6,778 nucleotides of DNA from an uncultured Lachnospiraceae bacterium (lineage in GTDB: Bacteria; Bacillota; Clostridia; Lachnospirales; Lachnospiraceae), in the NCBI GenBank assembly GCA_905236365.1, contig CAJOPP010000017.1, positions 1 through 6,778 on the forward strand, in the 5' to 3' direction. Shown piece by piece: positions 1 through 6,778 of the stretch (position 1 is its first letter; each line of letters opens with the position of its first letter). Position numbers and translations under genes: made by a program. The notes beneath the pieces are model-generated. The model searched no databases, was not told the DNA's origin, and saw only the letters and a program-made list of their open reading frames with translations.

Positions 1-430
1 AAGTAGTCCTTTTTAAAATCTCTGATATTATCAAAGAATTCCATCTTAGAACGGCTAAATGAATTAGTCTCAGCCTTATAGGAAAGAAGCTCCATTGTAC
101 AAATCAGGTCAGCAATCTGAAATAACTTATAATCGACAGGTTTCACTTTTCGGAATTCAACATGGGTATATATAGCGTACTAAATACCGATGTGAGAATT
201 TTGGTTAGCTCAATTTGTCCATTGTCATAGTAGATAATAACTTTGTCAAAGATATTCCAAAACCCTTCATTGCTTCGCAGTACGTCAGCCAGAGCTTTTG
301 ATATCTTTGAAGTCATAGTTATGACATCCGGGCATTCACTTTTCTTTACCTTGATGCAGGAATATTGAAAATCGAGTCTACGTGCAAAGTTGAACAGGGC
401 ATTGAATAGGCGCTTTCTTTTCTCTGTTAC
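1..430 (-). pseudogene. DUF3800 family protein, C-terminal remnant with frameshift
   Basis: On the minus strand one frame reads from about 424 down to about 170 (EKRKRLFNALFNFARRLDF, then KVIIYYDNGQIELTKIL). A second frame continues without a stop from about 173 to base 1 (THVEFRKVKPVDYKLF, then QIADLICTMELL). Together they match, from memory, the C-terminal part of DUF3800 proteins, which have an RNase H-like fold and an uncertain role. Two conserved acidic positions of the family are visible (YYDNGQ and ADLICT). The N-terminal part, where the family's first acidic motif (DESG-like) should be, is absent, and no start codon or ribosome binding site belongs to this reading. The frames are joined at a (TA)4 run at 167-174; removing one TA restores continuous reading. 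The true stop lies beyond the left edge. With the start missing and the frame broken, it is almost certainly non-functional. Confidence 0.75.
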
Positions 431-431
431 G

Positions 432-1198
432 AAAAGCGGTGAAATGGTCTGGCAAAAGGATGAAAATGGTGATCTCAAACCACAGATGAAGCGAGATAGT
501 TACGGTGGCGCAGATTGGGTGAAAGCTCAGAAGTCTGTCCTTCAGGAGATGATGTTTTGTAAGTTTGGATGAGAACGATTTTACAAGGGATCCAATCCAA
601 GAGGAAATCTTCTCCTATGAGATTATCACAGAGAGAAAGTCGCAGAGATGGCATAAGAAGAGGAACCAAAGTTGGAAGAATTGAGGGATGGGTCCATAGA
701 TGTACAAACAACAATCTGGGCGAAAACAACTCATTTGAAGGAATTACAGGCAACCTTGAATAAAGGCATAGAAGTTGAACGACAATGAGTACAGATATTA
801 GAGAAAAGAAAGCGGAACTGGATGAAATAAATAAGGATTTAACGGATAAGAAGGGTGAAGTAAAAAAGCAGGAAACTAAGCTGGAAGTAATCAAACTGAA
901 TGCAGAGGTAATAGAAAAAGAAGCACGATTGGATGAGGGATTGGTTGAACATTTCAAGGATATTCAGGCAAGTGAAAGGGAGTACGAATATTTTGAAAAG
1001 ATGCTAGATCTTGATTACGAGAACTAAAAACGCAGTAATGCAGAACTGAAATCTGAGAACCGAACGCTAAAGGCGAAATTGGAAAAGGCATATGATTATA
1101 TGAGACAGTTTACTATCGGTGGGGTGAATATGCTGGAACAGTTGTTGCGGAGTATTGGCGAGTGGGTACAACAGAAAGTGGCAAGTTTGAGCCGATAG
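432..1198 (+). pseudogene. MobV/Pre-type relaxase (plasmid mobilization protein), decayed C-terminal half
   Basis: The reading runs in one frame from about 432 (GEMVWQKDENGDLKPQMKR, YGGADWVKAQK) to 785 and then in another from 785 to 1198. In-frame stops lie at 570-572 (TGA, in FG*ERFYKGSNPRGN), 618-620 (TGA, in LLL*DYHRE), 654-656 (TAA) and 1025-1027 (TAA). A frameshift sits at about 785, where one added base would restore the frame. The 785-1027 stretch is a charged coiled coil. The tail (LEKAYDYMRQFTIGGVNMLE, then SIGEWVQQKVASLSR) resembles the C-terminus of relaxases on Firmicutes mobilizable elements. The N-terminal catalytic half with the metal-binding histidines and active-site residue is missing. 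Family assignment is by recognition of these motifs, not by a search. It indicates that the locus was once part of a mobilizable element or integrated plasmid. Confidence 0.75.
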
Positions 1199-1200
1199 GT

Positions 1201-1230
1201 GGAGCGCGTGAGCGCTCCTTTATCCTTTTT
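1201..1230 (+). terminator. Rho-independent terminator after the relaxase remnant
   Basis: A perfect 7-bp stem, GGAGCGC (1201-1207) with GCGCTCC (1212-1218), closes on a GTGA loop, which is a GNRA tetraloop as RNA. The T-rich tract TTTATCCTTTTT (1219-1230) follows. It begins two bases after the relaxase stop codon (1196-1198), so it was probably that gene's own terminator. It should now shield the restriction operon's promoter from read-through from the left. Confidence 0.85.
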
Positions 1231-1274
1231 GTGTTTTCAAAGATATGATGCCAGATGGAACACACAGTTTTGAG

Positions 1275-1304
1275 AAATCGAAATTGAAATTGAAAAAATC
1301 GAAA
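1275..1304 (+). repeat. AAATCGAAA direct repeats over the -35 region (candidate operator)
   Basis: AAATCGAAA occurs at 1275-1283 and again at 1296-1304, exactly 21 bp apart, or about two helical turns. The bases between read as two further TTGAAA units, one of which is the promoter's -35 element. Repeats placed in this way are plausible binding sites for the XRE protein encoded next. The sequence is A-rich, so some repetition could be chance. Confidence 0.4.
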
Positions 1305-1319
1305 GGTGTTTGTTATAAT
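1290..1319 (+). promoter_or_regulatory. Extended -10 promoter of the XRE-hsdRMS operon
   Basis: The -35 element is TTGAAA (1290-1295). After an 18-base spacer comes a perfect TATAAT (1314-1319), preceded by TG at 1311-1312, giving the extended -10 form TGTTATAAT. Transcription would start near 1326, leaving a leader of about 43 bases before the XRE start codon. No comparable promoter was seen in the 22-base gap before hsdR or at the hsdR-hsdM and hsdM-hsdS joins. This is therefore the likely promoter for all four genes. Prediction from consensus only. Confidence 0.75.
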
Positions 1320-1368
1320 ATATAAAGGAGTATTGTGTGATGAAGTAGTATGAGATGGAGGTTATGTT

Positions 1369-1584
1369 ATGCCGGAACAACGCATTAAAGTAAACTATAA
1401 ACCTTTATGGAAAATGCTAATTGATAAGAATAAGACGAAGGGCGATTTACGACGAGATACTAAGATTGCAGCAAGTACTTTCACAAAGATGACTAACAAT
1501 GAGAATGTATCTTTAGATGTATTGGTGCGAATATGTGTTGCGTTGGAATGTGGATTGGATGATATTGTAGAGATTGAGAAATAG
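1369..1584 (+). CDS. XRE/Cro-type helix-turn-helix transcriptional regulator
   Basis: This 71-residue protein is little more than one DNA-binding domain of the Cro/C1 type, similar to the small YozG-like (HTH_26) regulators of Firmicutes. The likely helix-turn-helix covers about residues 23-44 (TKGDLRRDTKI, then AASTFTKMTNN). The C-terminal half (NVSLDVLVRICVALECGLDD) is the conserved remainder of the domain. No ligand, protease or dimerization domain is attached. The ATG at 1369 is supported by GGAGG at 1357-1361, seven bases upstream. It lies directly behind the operon promoter and 22 bases before hsdR, so it is probably co-transcribed with the restriction genes. By analogy with control proteins of restriction systems, it may set the timing or level of hsdRMS expression; that role is inferred. 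Identity as an XRE regulator is secure. Confidence 0.9.
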   Translation: MPEQRIKVNYKPLWKMLIDKNKTKGDLRRDTKIAASTFTKMTNNENVSLDVLVRICVALECGLDDIVEIEK

Positions 1585-1592
1585 TAAGGATG

Positions 1593-1599
1593 AAGGAGG
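1593..1599 (+). promoter_or_regulatory. Strong ribosome binding site fixing the hsdR start
   Basis: AAGGAGG at 1593-1599 stands seven bases before ATG 1607. It decides the start against an in-frame TTG at 1574, which would add 11 residues, overlap the XRE gene and place this site inside the coding region. Confidence 0.85.
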
Positions 1600-1606
1600 C
1601 GTAGAT

Positions 1607-4600
1607 ATGGCAAGACCAGAAGACAGTAGGGTTAAAATACCTGCATTAGTACATTTCGCAAGACTTGGATATGAATATATGTCAATTAAACATCTGGTTC
1701 GTGGCGTAGACTATGATCCTGATACGAATATATTTTATGATTGTTTTACAAAGTCTATCAACAAAATTAACAGGACAGAGTATTCTGTTGATGAAGCAAA
1801 GAAAATTATTGAAGAATTAAAGATTAAGTTGTCGAATGATGATTTGGGAAAAGCCTTTTTTGATATTTTGCAAAAGGGTTTTAATGGGGTGCGACTTATT
1901 GAGTTTGATTCTAAAAAGATAAATAATAATGAGTTTAAGGTGGTTACAGAACTGCCATACGAAAATGGTGAAGATAATTTCAGACCGGATATTGTTGTTT
2001 TGATTAATGGTATGCCTTTGTCTTTTGTTGAAGTGAAGAGACAAAACAATCGAGAGGGGATTTTAGCAGAGCGTGAACGAATGACAAGACGCTTTTCTAA
2101 TCCAATATACAAGAAGTTTGTTAATCTGACACAGTATACAGTTTTTTCTAATAATAATGAGTATGATGATACTGATATAGAACCAATTCAGGGAGCATTT
2201 TATGCTTCCAGCAACTATGGGAAAATGTTCTTTAGCAAGTTTAGGGAGCAACGGACTGAAGAGTTGGAAAAAAAACTAAAAGATATTGACTTGGATGTGG
2301 AGCAGCACATATTACAGGACAATAATTTGGTATCTATAAAAGGAACACCAGAATATATTTCGTCAGTAAAAAAGGATTCTCCAACCAACCGTATTGTGAC
2401 TTCTTTGTATAGCCCTGAACGTATTATGTTCCTTTTGAAGTATGGAATTTGTTATAGAGAAACGATTGATAAAAATGGTATTAAAAATATAGAGAAGCAT
2501 ATTATGCGTTATCCGCAGATATTTGCTACCATGGCAATCCGGGACAAGTTAAATGAAGGTGTTAAGAAGGGAATTATATGGCATACACAGGGTAGCGGAA
2601 AGACTGCATTGGCATATTCTAATGTTAATTTCCTTCGTGATTACTATCAGGGAAATGGCAAAATTGCAAAGTTCTATTTTATAGTTGACAGACTTGATTT
2701 GGCGACACAGGCTAAAGCGGAATTTGAATCCCGTGGTCTAAAAGTCATCATGGTTAATTCAAAGGATGATTTCAAGGAGAATATAGCAACTATAGGAGAG
2801 GCTGATAAGAGCGGTAAGACATCTATTACTGTTGTAAATATCCAGAAGTTTTCTGAGGAATCAGTAACGAAACAGTCTGATTATAATGTGAATGTGCAAA
2901 GAGTATATTTTATGGATGAGGCTCATAGAAGCTACAATCCGAAAGGTTCATTTCTTGCAAATCTTATGGCATCGGACAGAGATGCAGTAATGATAGCTTT
3001 GACCGGAACTCCGCTGATTGGAGAAGGGTATAATACCAAGGATGTTTTTGGCAATTATATCCACAAGTATTATTATAATCAGTCAATTGCAGATGGTTAT
3101 ACACTGAAGCTGATACGAGAAGAAATCGAGACAACCTACAAATCGCAAATGGCATCTACTTTAGAAATGCTGGAGGTTCAGCATGGTTCTATTGAAAAGA
3201 AAGAGTTGTATGCACATCCTAAGTTTGTTTCAGATATGGTAGATTACATCGTCAGAGATTTTACCAAGGGTAGAACTGCGTTGGATGATTCTATCGGTGC
3301 GATGATAGTGTGTGATTCTGCACCACAGGCAAGAGTAGTATCAGAGCAGTTAAACAGATATCAGCAATACAGTCATGCTTTGGTTTTACATGATGAAGGA
3401 ACTAAGCAGGACAGAAAAGATATTCAGGAGGATTTTAAGAAAGGTAAAATTGATATCCTCGTAGTTTATAATATGTTACTCACCGGTTTTGATGCTCCTA
3501 GATTAAAAAAACAGTATCTTGCACGTATGATTAAAGCACATAATCTTTTACAGACATTAACCCGTGTAAATCGTCCGTATAAGGATTACCATTATGGTTA
3601 TGTTGTAGATTTTGCCAATATCAAAGATGAATTTGATAAGACAAATAAAGCATATTTCGATGAATTGCAGGCAGAGCTGGGTGATGAGGTTGCAAATTAT
3701 AGCGAGATATTTAAGAGTAAGGAAGAAATAGAAAAGGACCTGAATAATATCAAAAACCAGCTGTTCCTGTACAATACAGATAATATCGTGGAGTTTATAG
3801 AGCAGATTAATGGTATTGATGATAAGAAGCAGTTGTTGGATTTAAGAGCTGCACTTGCAAATTACAAGGTGCTTTATAATTTGATTCGTCTGTTTGGATA
3901 TGATGATTTATATGTTCATTTTGATGTAGATAAAGCGATACAGATGCTGAACGAAGTAAATAATCGTATCAATATAATTAATTTCAAGGAGAATATCAGC
4001 ACAAGCGAAGATATGACTGGCGTGTTAAATATGGCACTTGATCAAATCAGTTTCCAGTTTAGAAAAATCAAAGAAGAGGAGCTGGTTATTGCTGATGCAT
4101 TCAGAAATGCCTTGGAAAAGACAAGACGAGAGATTGTTGATAGGTGTCTTGACCCGAAGGACCCGGAGTATGTTGGATTACTTGATGAGTTGAAGAGAAT
4201 TTTCAAGAAGAAAAATATAGAGGAACTTACTTCGGATGAGATGAAGGACCTTATGGGTGATTTGGATGATTTGCGTAAAAAAGCAGAGAAGAAAAATCAT
4301 GCAGATAAGATGCTGGCAGATAAATATGCAGGTGATGTTAAATATATGAGGACACATAAAAGAATTATGGAGAGTCCGCCACCGATTGCAGATGCATTGA
4401 CAATACATAAAATACTTATGGATGTAAAAATGCAGACAGATGATAAGATTGCACATAATGAGGCTGTGTTGGATAATGAAGCGTACTTCATAAAAACGCT
4501 ACAGCCATTTATTATCAATGCCTGCAAAAAACAAAGTACCCAGATTAATATAGCACAAGTGAAATTCATTGATATGTGTATTTCACAAGAATACTTCACA

Positions 4601-4621
4601 GAAAGGAATTGGGCATCATAA
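1607..4621 (+). CDS. hsdR: Type I restriction enzyme, R (endonuclease/translocase) subunit HsdR
   Basis: This 1004-residue protein is the motor and nuclease subunit of a type I restriction complex. On unmethylated target DNA it uses ATP to pull in flanking DNA and cuts at a distance. The N-terminal PD-(D/E)XK nuclease shows Asp128 (RPDIVV) and Glu142-x-Lys144 (FVEVKRQ). The superfamily 2 motor follows with every main motif: HTQGSGKT (326-333, Walker A), FIVDRLDLATQ (358-368, motif Ia), DEAH (437-440, motif II), LTGTP (465-469, motif III), LLTGFDAP (624-631, motif V) and QTLTRVNRP (649-657, motif VI). The remaining ~340 residues are helical and charged, as expected for the region docking on the methylase core. 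The length is normal for HsdR (about 1000 residues). The start is fixed by AAGGAGG at 1593-1599. The stop shares a base with the hsdM start. An A8 run lies at 2268-2275. No defect is visible. Confidence 0.97.
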   Translation: MARPEDSRVKIPALVHFARLGYEYMSIKHLVRGVDYDPDTNIFYDCFTKSINKINRTEYSVDEAKKIIEELKIKLSNDDLGKAFFDILQKGFNGVRLIEFDSKKINNNEFKVVTELPYENGEDNFRPDIVVLINGMPLSFVEVKRQNNREGILAERERMTRRFSNPIYKKFVNLTQYTVFSNNNEYDDTDIEPIQGAFYASSNYGKMFFSKFREQRTEELEKKLKDIDLDVEQHILQDNNLVSIKGTPEYISSVKKDSPTNRIVTSLYSPERIMFLLKYGICYRETIDKNGIKNIEKHIMRYPQIFATMAIRDKLNEGVKKGIIWHTQGSGKTALAYSNVNFLRDYYQGNGKIAKFYFIVDRLDLATQAKAEFESRGLKVIMVNSKDDFKENIATIGEADKSGKTSITVVNIQKFSEESVTKQSDYNVNVQRVYFMDEAHRSYNPKGSFLANLMASDRDAVMIALTGTPLIGEGYNTKDVFGNYIHKYYYNQSIADGYTLKLIREEIETTYKSQMASTLEMLEVQHGSIEKKELYAHPKFVSDMVDYIVRDFTKGRTALDDSIGAMIVCDSAPQARVVSEQLNRYQQYSHALVLHDEGTKQDRKDIQEDFKKGKIDILVVYNMLLTGFDAPRLKKQYLARMIKAHNLLQTLTRVNRPYKDYHYGYVVDFANIKDEFDKTNKAYFDELQAELGDEVANYSEIFKSKEEIEKDLNNIKNQLFLYNTDNIVEFIEQINGIDDKKQLLDLRAALANYKVLYNLIRLFGYDDLYVHFDVDKAIQMLNEVNNRINIINFKENISTSEDMTGVLNMALDQISFQFRKIKEEELVIADAFRNALEKTRREIVDRCLDPKDPEYVGLLDELKRIFKKKNIEELTSDEMKDLMGDLDDLRKKAEKKNHADKMLADKYAGDVKYMRTHKRIMESPPPIADALTIHKILMDVKMQTDDKIAHNEAVLDNEAYFIKTLQPFIINACKKQSTQINIAQVKFIDMCISQEYFTERNWAS

Positions 4622-6252
4622 TGGTTTCAGAAGCAATAATGACAGAAACAAAGAAAATGATTGATGATTTAAAAACTGTATGTGCCAATTATGGACTTGG
4701 CAATGCCAGCAGTGAATATAAAATTATCACAGAAGTGTTTCTGTATAAATTTTTAAATGATAAATTCTTGCATGAGGTAAAAGATGTTGATGCAAAACTC
4801 AAGGACAGCAAAAATGTTGAGGCAGATTTAATTGCAATGGATGATGATGAATATGAGTTTTTGCTGGCAAGTCTGCCGCCTGCAACTGCACAATTGAAAA
4901 AAGAACACTTTATTTCATATCTGTTTAATAACAAAAATACGGACAAATTCAATGAAATGTTTGATGAAACCCTGGTTGATATTGGTAACTTCAACATTGA
5001 TGTATTCTCCGTAAAAACCGGAAGTGAGGATAAAATTAGATTGTTTGATGCTTTGTCAGTTTTTGTTACAGAGACTAATAAGCGTTCGGATTTTTGTCGT
5101 GCTATCATTGACAAGCTGATTGCATTTAGCTTTGAAGAGGCATTTTCACAAAAGTATGATTTCTTTGCAGCAGTCTTTGAATATCTGATAAAGGATTATA
5201 ATAAAGATTTTGGTAAGTATGCAGAGTATTACACACCACATTCTATTGCGAGTATTATTGCAAAGATATTGGTTCCGGATGGGGTACAAAATGTAAATAT
5301 TTATGACCCGGCGGCAGGCTCAGGAACACTTGTGTTATCTTTGGCACATGAAATTGGTGAAGAGAACTGTACAATTTATACACAGGATATTTCCCAGAAG
5401 TCCAATGAGTTTTTAAGATTAAATCTGATATTAAATAATTTGGTGCATTCCCTAGGAAATGTAGTTCATGGAGATACATTGTTGGAGCCACAGCACCTTA
5501 ATAAACAAAAGAATGGTTTGATGAAGTTCGATTATATCGTATCGAATCCTCCGTTCAATGTAGATTTCAGTGATAATAGAGATACATTGGCGGGTGATAA
5601 TTACGCCGAACGATTCTGGGCCGGTGTTCCGAAGGTTCCAAACAAGGACAAGGATAAGATGGCAATTTACCAGATGTTCTTGCAGCATATCATTTATTCC
5701 TTGAAGGATGATGGAAAAGCAGCTATTGTAGTTCCTACAGGATTTTTAACTGCGGGTACTGGGATACCAAAGAGAATTCGTGAGCATATCGTCAATGAAA
5801 GAATGCTTAGAGGTGTTATTTCTATGCCTAGTAACATTTTTGCTACCACCGGAACCAATGTGTCCATCATATTTATTGATAAAGAAAATCGTGATGAAAA
5901 GGTACTTTTGGTTGATGCATCTAAGCTTGGACACAAGGAAAAAGTTGATGGTAAGAACCAGAGAACCGTTTTGGAACTGGAAGAGATTCAAGATATAATT
6001 GACATATTCAGTAAGAATGAAGAAAAGGACGATTTCAGTGTACTTGTCGATTATGAGCAGATTGAACAGAAGAAATTATCATTCTCCGCAGGACAGTACT
6101 TCGAAGTTAAGATTGAGTATGTTGAGCTTACACCGGAGGAATTTAATGAGAAGATGTCCGAGTACACAGATACATTAAAGGAACTGTTTGCTGAAGGTGA
6201 TAGATTGCAGGTTGAGATATTGGAACAGTTAAAGAAGGTGCGGTATGAGTAA
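4621..6252 (+). CDS. hsdM: Type I restriction-modification system, M (N6-adenine methyltransferase) subunit HsdM
   Basis: This 543-residue protein transfers a methyl group from S-adenosylmethionine to adenine N6 within the site chosen by HsdS, protecting host DNA and forming the M2S core to which HsdR binds. The N-terminal helical HsdM domain spans about residues 10-150. The methylase domain follows with YYTP (203-206), the cofactor-binding motif DPAAGSGTL (229-237) and the catalytic NPPF (309-312) typical of N6-adenine enzymes. Length is normal for the family. The chosen ATG overlaps the hsdR stop as TAATG, which suggests coupled translation; AGGA at 4604-4607 is 13 bases upstream and weak. 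An in-frame ATG at 4639 is possible and would shorten the protein by six residues. The final codons overlap hsdS by 8 bases. Translation reading upstream to 4576 is just open frame inside hsdR. Confidence 0.97.
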   Translation: MVSEAIMTETKKMIDDLKTVCANYGLGNASSEYKIITEVFLYKFLNDKFLHEVKDVDAKLKDSKNVEADLIAMDDDEYEFLLASLPPATAQLKKEHFISYLFNNKNTDKFNEMFDETLVDIGNFNIDVFSVKTGSEDKIRLFDALSVFVTETNKRSDFCRAIIDKLIAFSFEEAFSQKYDFFAAVFEYLIKDYNKDFGKYAEYYTPHSIASIIAKILVPDGVQNVNIYDPAAGSGTLVLSLAHEIGEENCTIYTQDISQKSNEFLRLNLILNNLVHSLGNVVHGDTLLEPQHLNKQKNGLMKFDYIVSNPPFNVDFSDNRDTLAGDNYAERFWAGVPKVPNKDKDKMAIYQMFLQHIIYSLKDDGKAAIVVPTGFLTAGTGIPKRIREHIVNERMLRGVISMPSNIFATTGTNVSIIFIDKENRDEKVLLVDASKLGHKEKVDGKNQRTVLELEEIQDIIDIFSKNEEKDDFSVLVDYEQIEQKKLSFSAGQYFEVKIEYVELTPEEFNEKMSEYTDTLKELFAEGDRLQVEILEQLKKVRYE

Positions 6253-6778
6253 AGTTAAGTTAGGGGATATTGCAGTCTTAAAGACAGGTCCATTTGGTAC
6301 ACAGTTTAGTGCAAAAGAATATACGGAAAGAGGTATTCCGGTTATCAATGTTAAAAATATAGGATATGGTGATATTCTTACGGATGAATTAGATTATATT
6401 TCCGAAGAAACCTGTATACGACTAAATGAGCATATTCTTGAAGAGGGAGATATTGTATTTGGTCGAAAAGGTTCCGTAGATCGACATGCTTACATTGATA
6501 AGCATTTTTCAGGATGGGTGCAAGGTTCTGACTGTATAAGAGTGCGGTGTAATGAAGATATTAATAAACGATTTGTTTCACATTACTTAAAATTAGATCA
6601 TATTAAGAAACAAGTTAATCACGCTGCAGTTGGTTCTACTATGGCATCGCTAAATACTGATATTTTAAAGGACATTGAGATTATATTGCCAGATAGGAAG
6701 GGGCAAGATGCTGTTGAAAAGTTATTATCTTTAATTGAAGAGAAAATTGTTCTTAATAAAAGGATAAACGATAATTTA
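6245..6778 (+). CDS. hsdS: Type I restriction-modification system, S (specificity) subunit HsdS, N-terminal part
   Basis: The frame from ATG 6245 stays open for 178 codons to the right edge and the gene continues beyond it. HsdS recognises the two halves of a split DNA target and guides HsdM and HsdR. The visible part is the first target recognition domain, about residues 1-150: MSKVKLGDIAVLKTGPFGTQ at the start, ILEEGDIVFGRKGSVDRHAY in the middle, and VGSTMASLNTDILKDIEIIL at its end, each a common HsdS pattern. Residues 155-178 (AVEKLLSLIEEKIVLNKRIN) begin the central conserved helix that acts as spacer. A full HsdS has about 400 residues, so roughly half is missing through the window edge, not through damage. 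ATGAGTAA overlaps the hsdM stop by 8 bases, indicating coupled translation. The DNA sequence recognised cannot be read from the protein by eye. Confidence 0.93.
   Translation, partial: MSKVKLGDIAVLKTGPFGTQFSAKEYTERGIPVINVKNIGYGDILTDELDYISEETCIRLNEHILEEGDIVFGRKGSVDRHAYIDKHFSGWVQGSDCIRVRCNEDINKRFVSHYLKLDHIKKQVNHAAVGSTMASLNTDILKDIEIILPDRKGQDAVEKLLSLIEEKIVLNKRINDNL

Noticed and set aside
570..620. Two in-frame TGA codons (570-572 and 618-620) in otherwise readable relaxase sequence might suggest TGA recoding.
   Set aside because: The same remnant also has TAA stops at 654 and 1025 and a frameshift at about 785, while the intact genes avoid in-frame TGA. Ordinary pseudogene decay explains it.
475..957. 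A 160-residue open frame on the minus strand.
   Set aside because: It is antisense to the relaxase remnant, has low-complexity Ser/Leu-rich translation and no recognisable domain; it is a shadow frame.
785..1027. An 80-residue open frame with ATG that could be called a small coiled-coil protein.
   Set aside because: It has no good ribosome binding site. Its sequence continues in the same frame past the stop into the relaxase tail ending at 1198, so it is a piece of the pseudogene.
1574..1606. A TTG start for hsdR that would add 11 residues.
   Set aside because: ATG 1607 has a perfectly spaced AAGGAGG, and the HsdR-like sequence begins at MARPEDSR.
4178..4599. Overlapping minus-strand open frames of 92 and 100 residues opposite the 3' end of hsdR.
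   Set aside because: They lie fully inside hsdR, have no ribosome binding site and look like antisense shadows of A+T-rich coding DNA.
1..6778. CRISPR arrays, tRNA or rRNA genes, riboswitches, insertion-sequence ends.
   Set aside because: No regularly spaced repeats, cloverleaf-like segments or transposase sequence were seen by eye on either strand.

Overview
The window holds the first three genes of a type I restriction-modification operon, in the order hsdR-hsdM-hsdS, led by a small XRE/Cro-type regulator. Upstream of it lies a short stretch of decayed mobile-element DNA. The DNA is A+T-rich, start sites carry strong GGAGG-type ribosome binding sites, and the promoter is a clean extended -10 type. 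With a relaxase tail of the kind found on Firmicutes mobilizable elements, this suggests a low-GC Firmicute, most likely a gut Clostridia/Lachnospiraceae-type bacterium. That assignment is inference from style; no taxonomic marker gene is present.

Layout. Positions 1 to about 430 (minus strand) are the C-terminal part of a DUF3800-family protein. Its 5' end is missing, it carries a frameshift at a (TA)4 run, and its 3' end runs off the left edge. From about 432 to 1198 (plus strand) is the C-terminal half of a MobV/Pre-type relaxase pseudogene with four in-frame stops and one frameshift. An intact intrinsic terminator (1201-1230) follows it directly. The two fragments meet head to head and both lack their N-termini, so one deletion across a former divergent pair would explain the join. 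Positions 1231-1368 contain an extended -10 promoter, AAATCGAAA direct repeats over its -35 region, and a short leader.

The working genes follow on the plus strand with almost no gaps: the XRE regulator (1369-1584), hsdR (1607-4621), hsdM (4621-6252, sharing one base with hsdR) and hsdS (6245 to past the right edge, overlapping hsdM by 8 bases). No promoter or terminator is evident between them, so one transcript is likely. HsdS should supply the DNA target, HsdM the N6-adenine methylation and HsdR the ATP-driven translocation and cleavage. The XRE protein is a candidate control protein for the operon. All catalytic motifs expected in HsdR and HsdM are present, so the system looks functional up to the point where hsdS leaves the window.

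I did not find an undescribed system here. The most useful leads are the XRE-plus-operator arrangement, the double-truncation scar and the unknown target specificity of HsdS.
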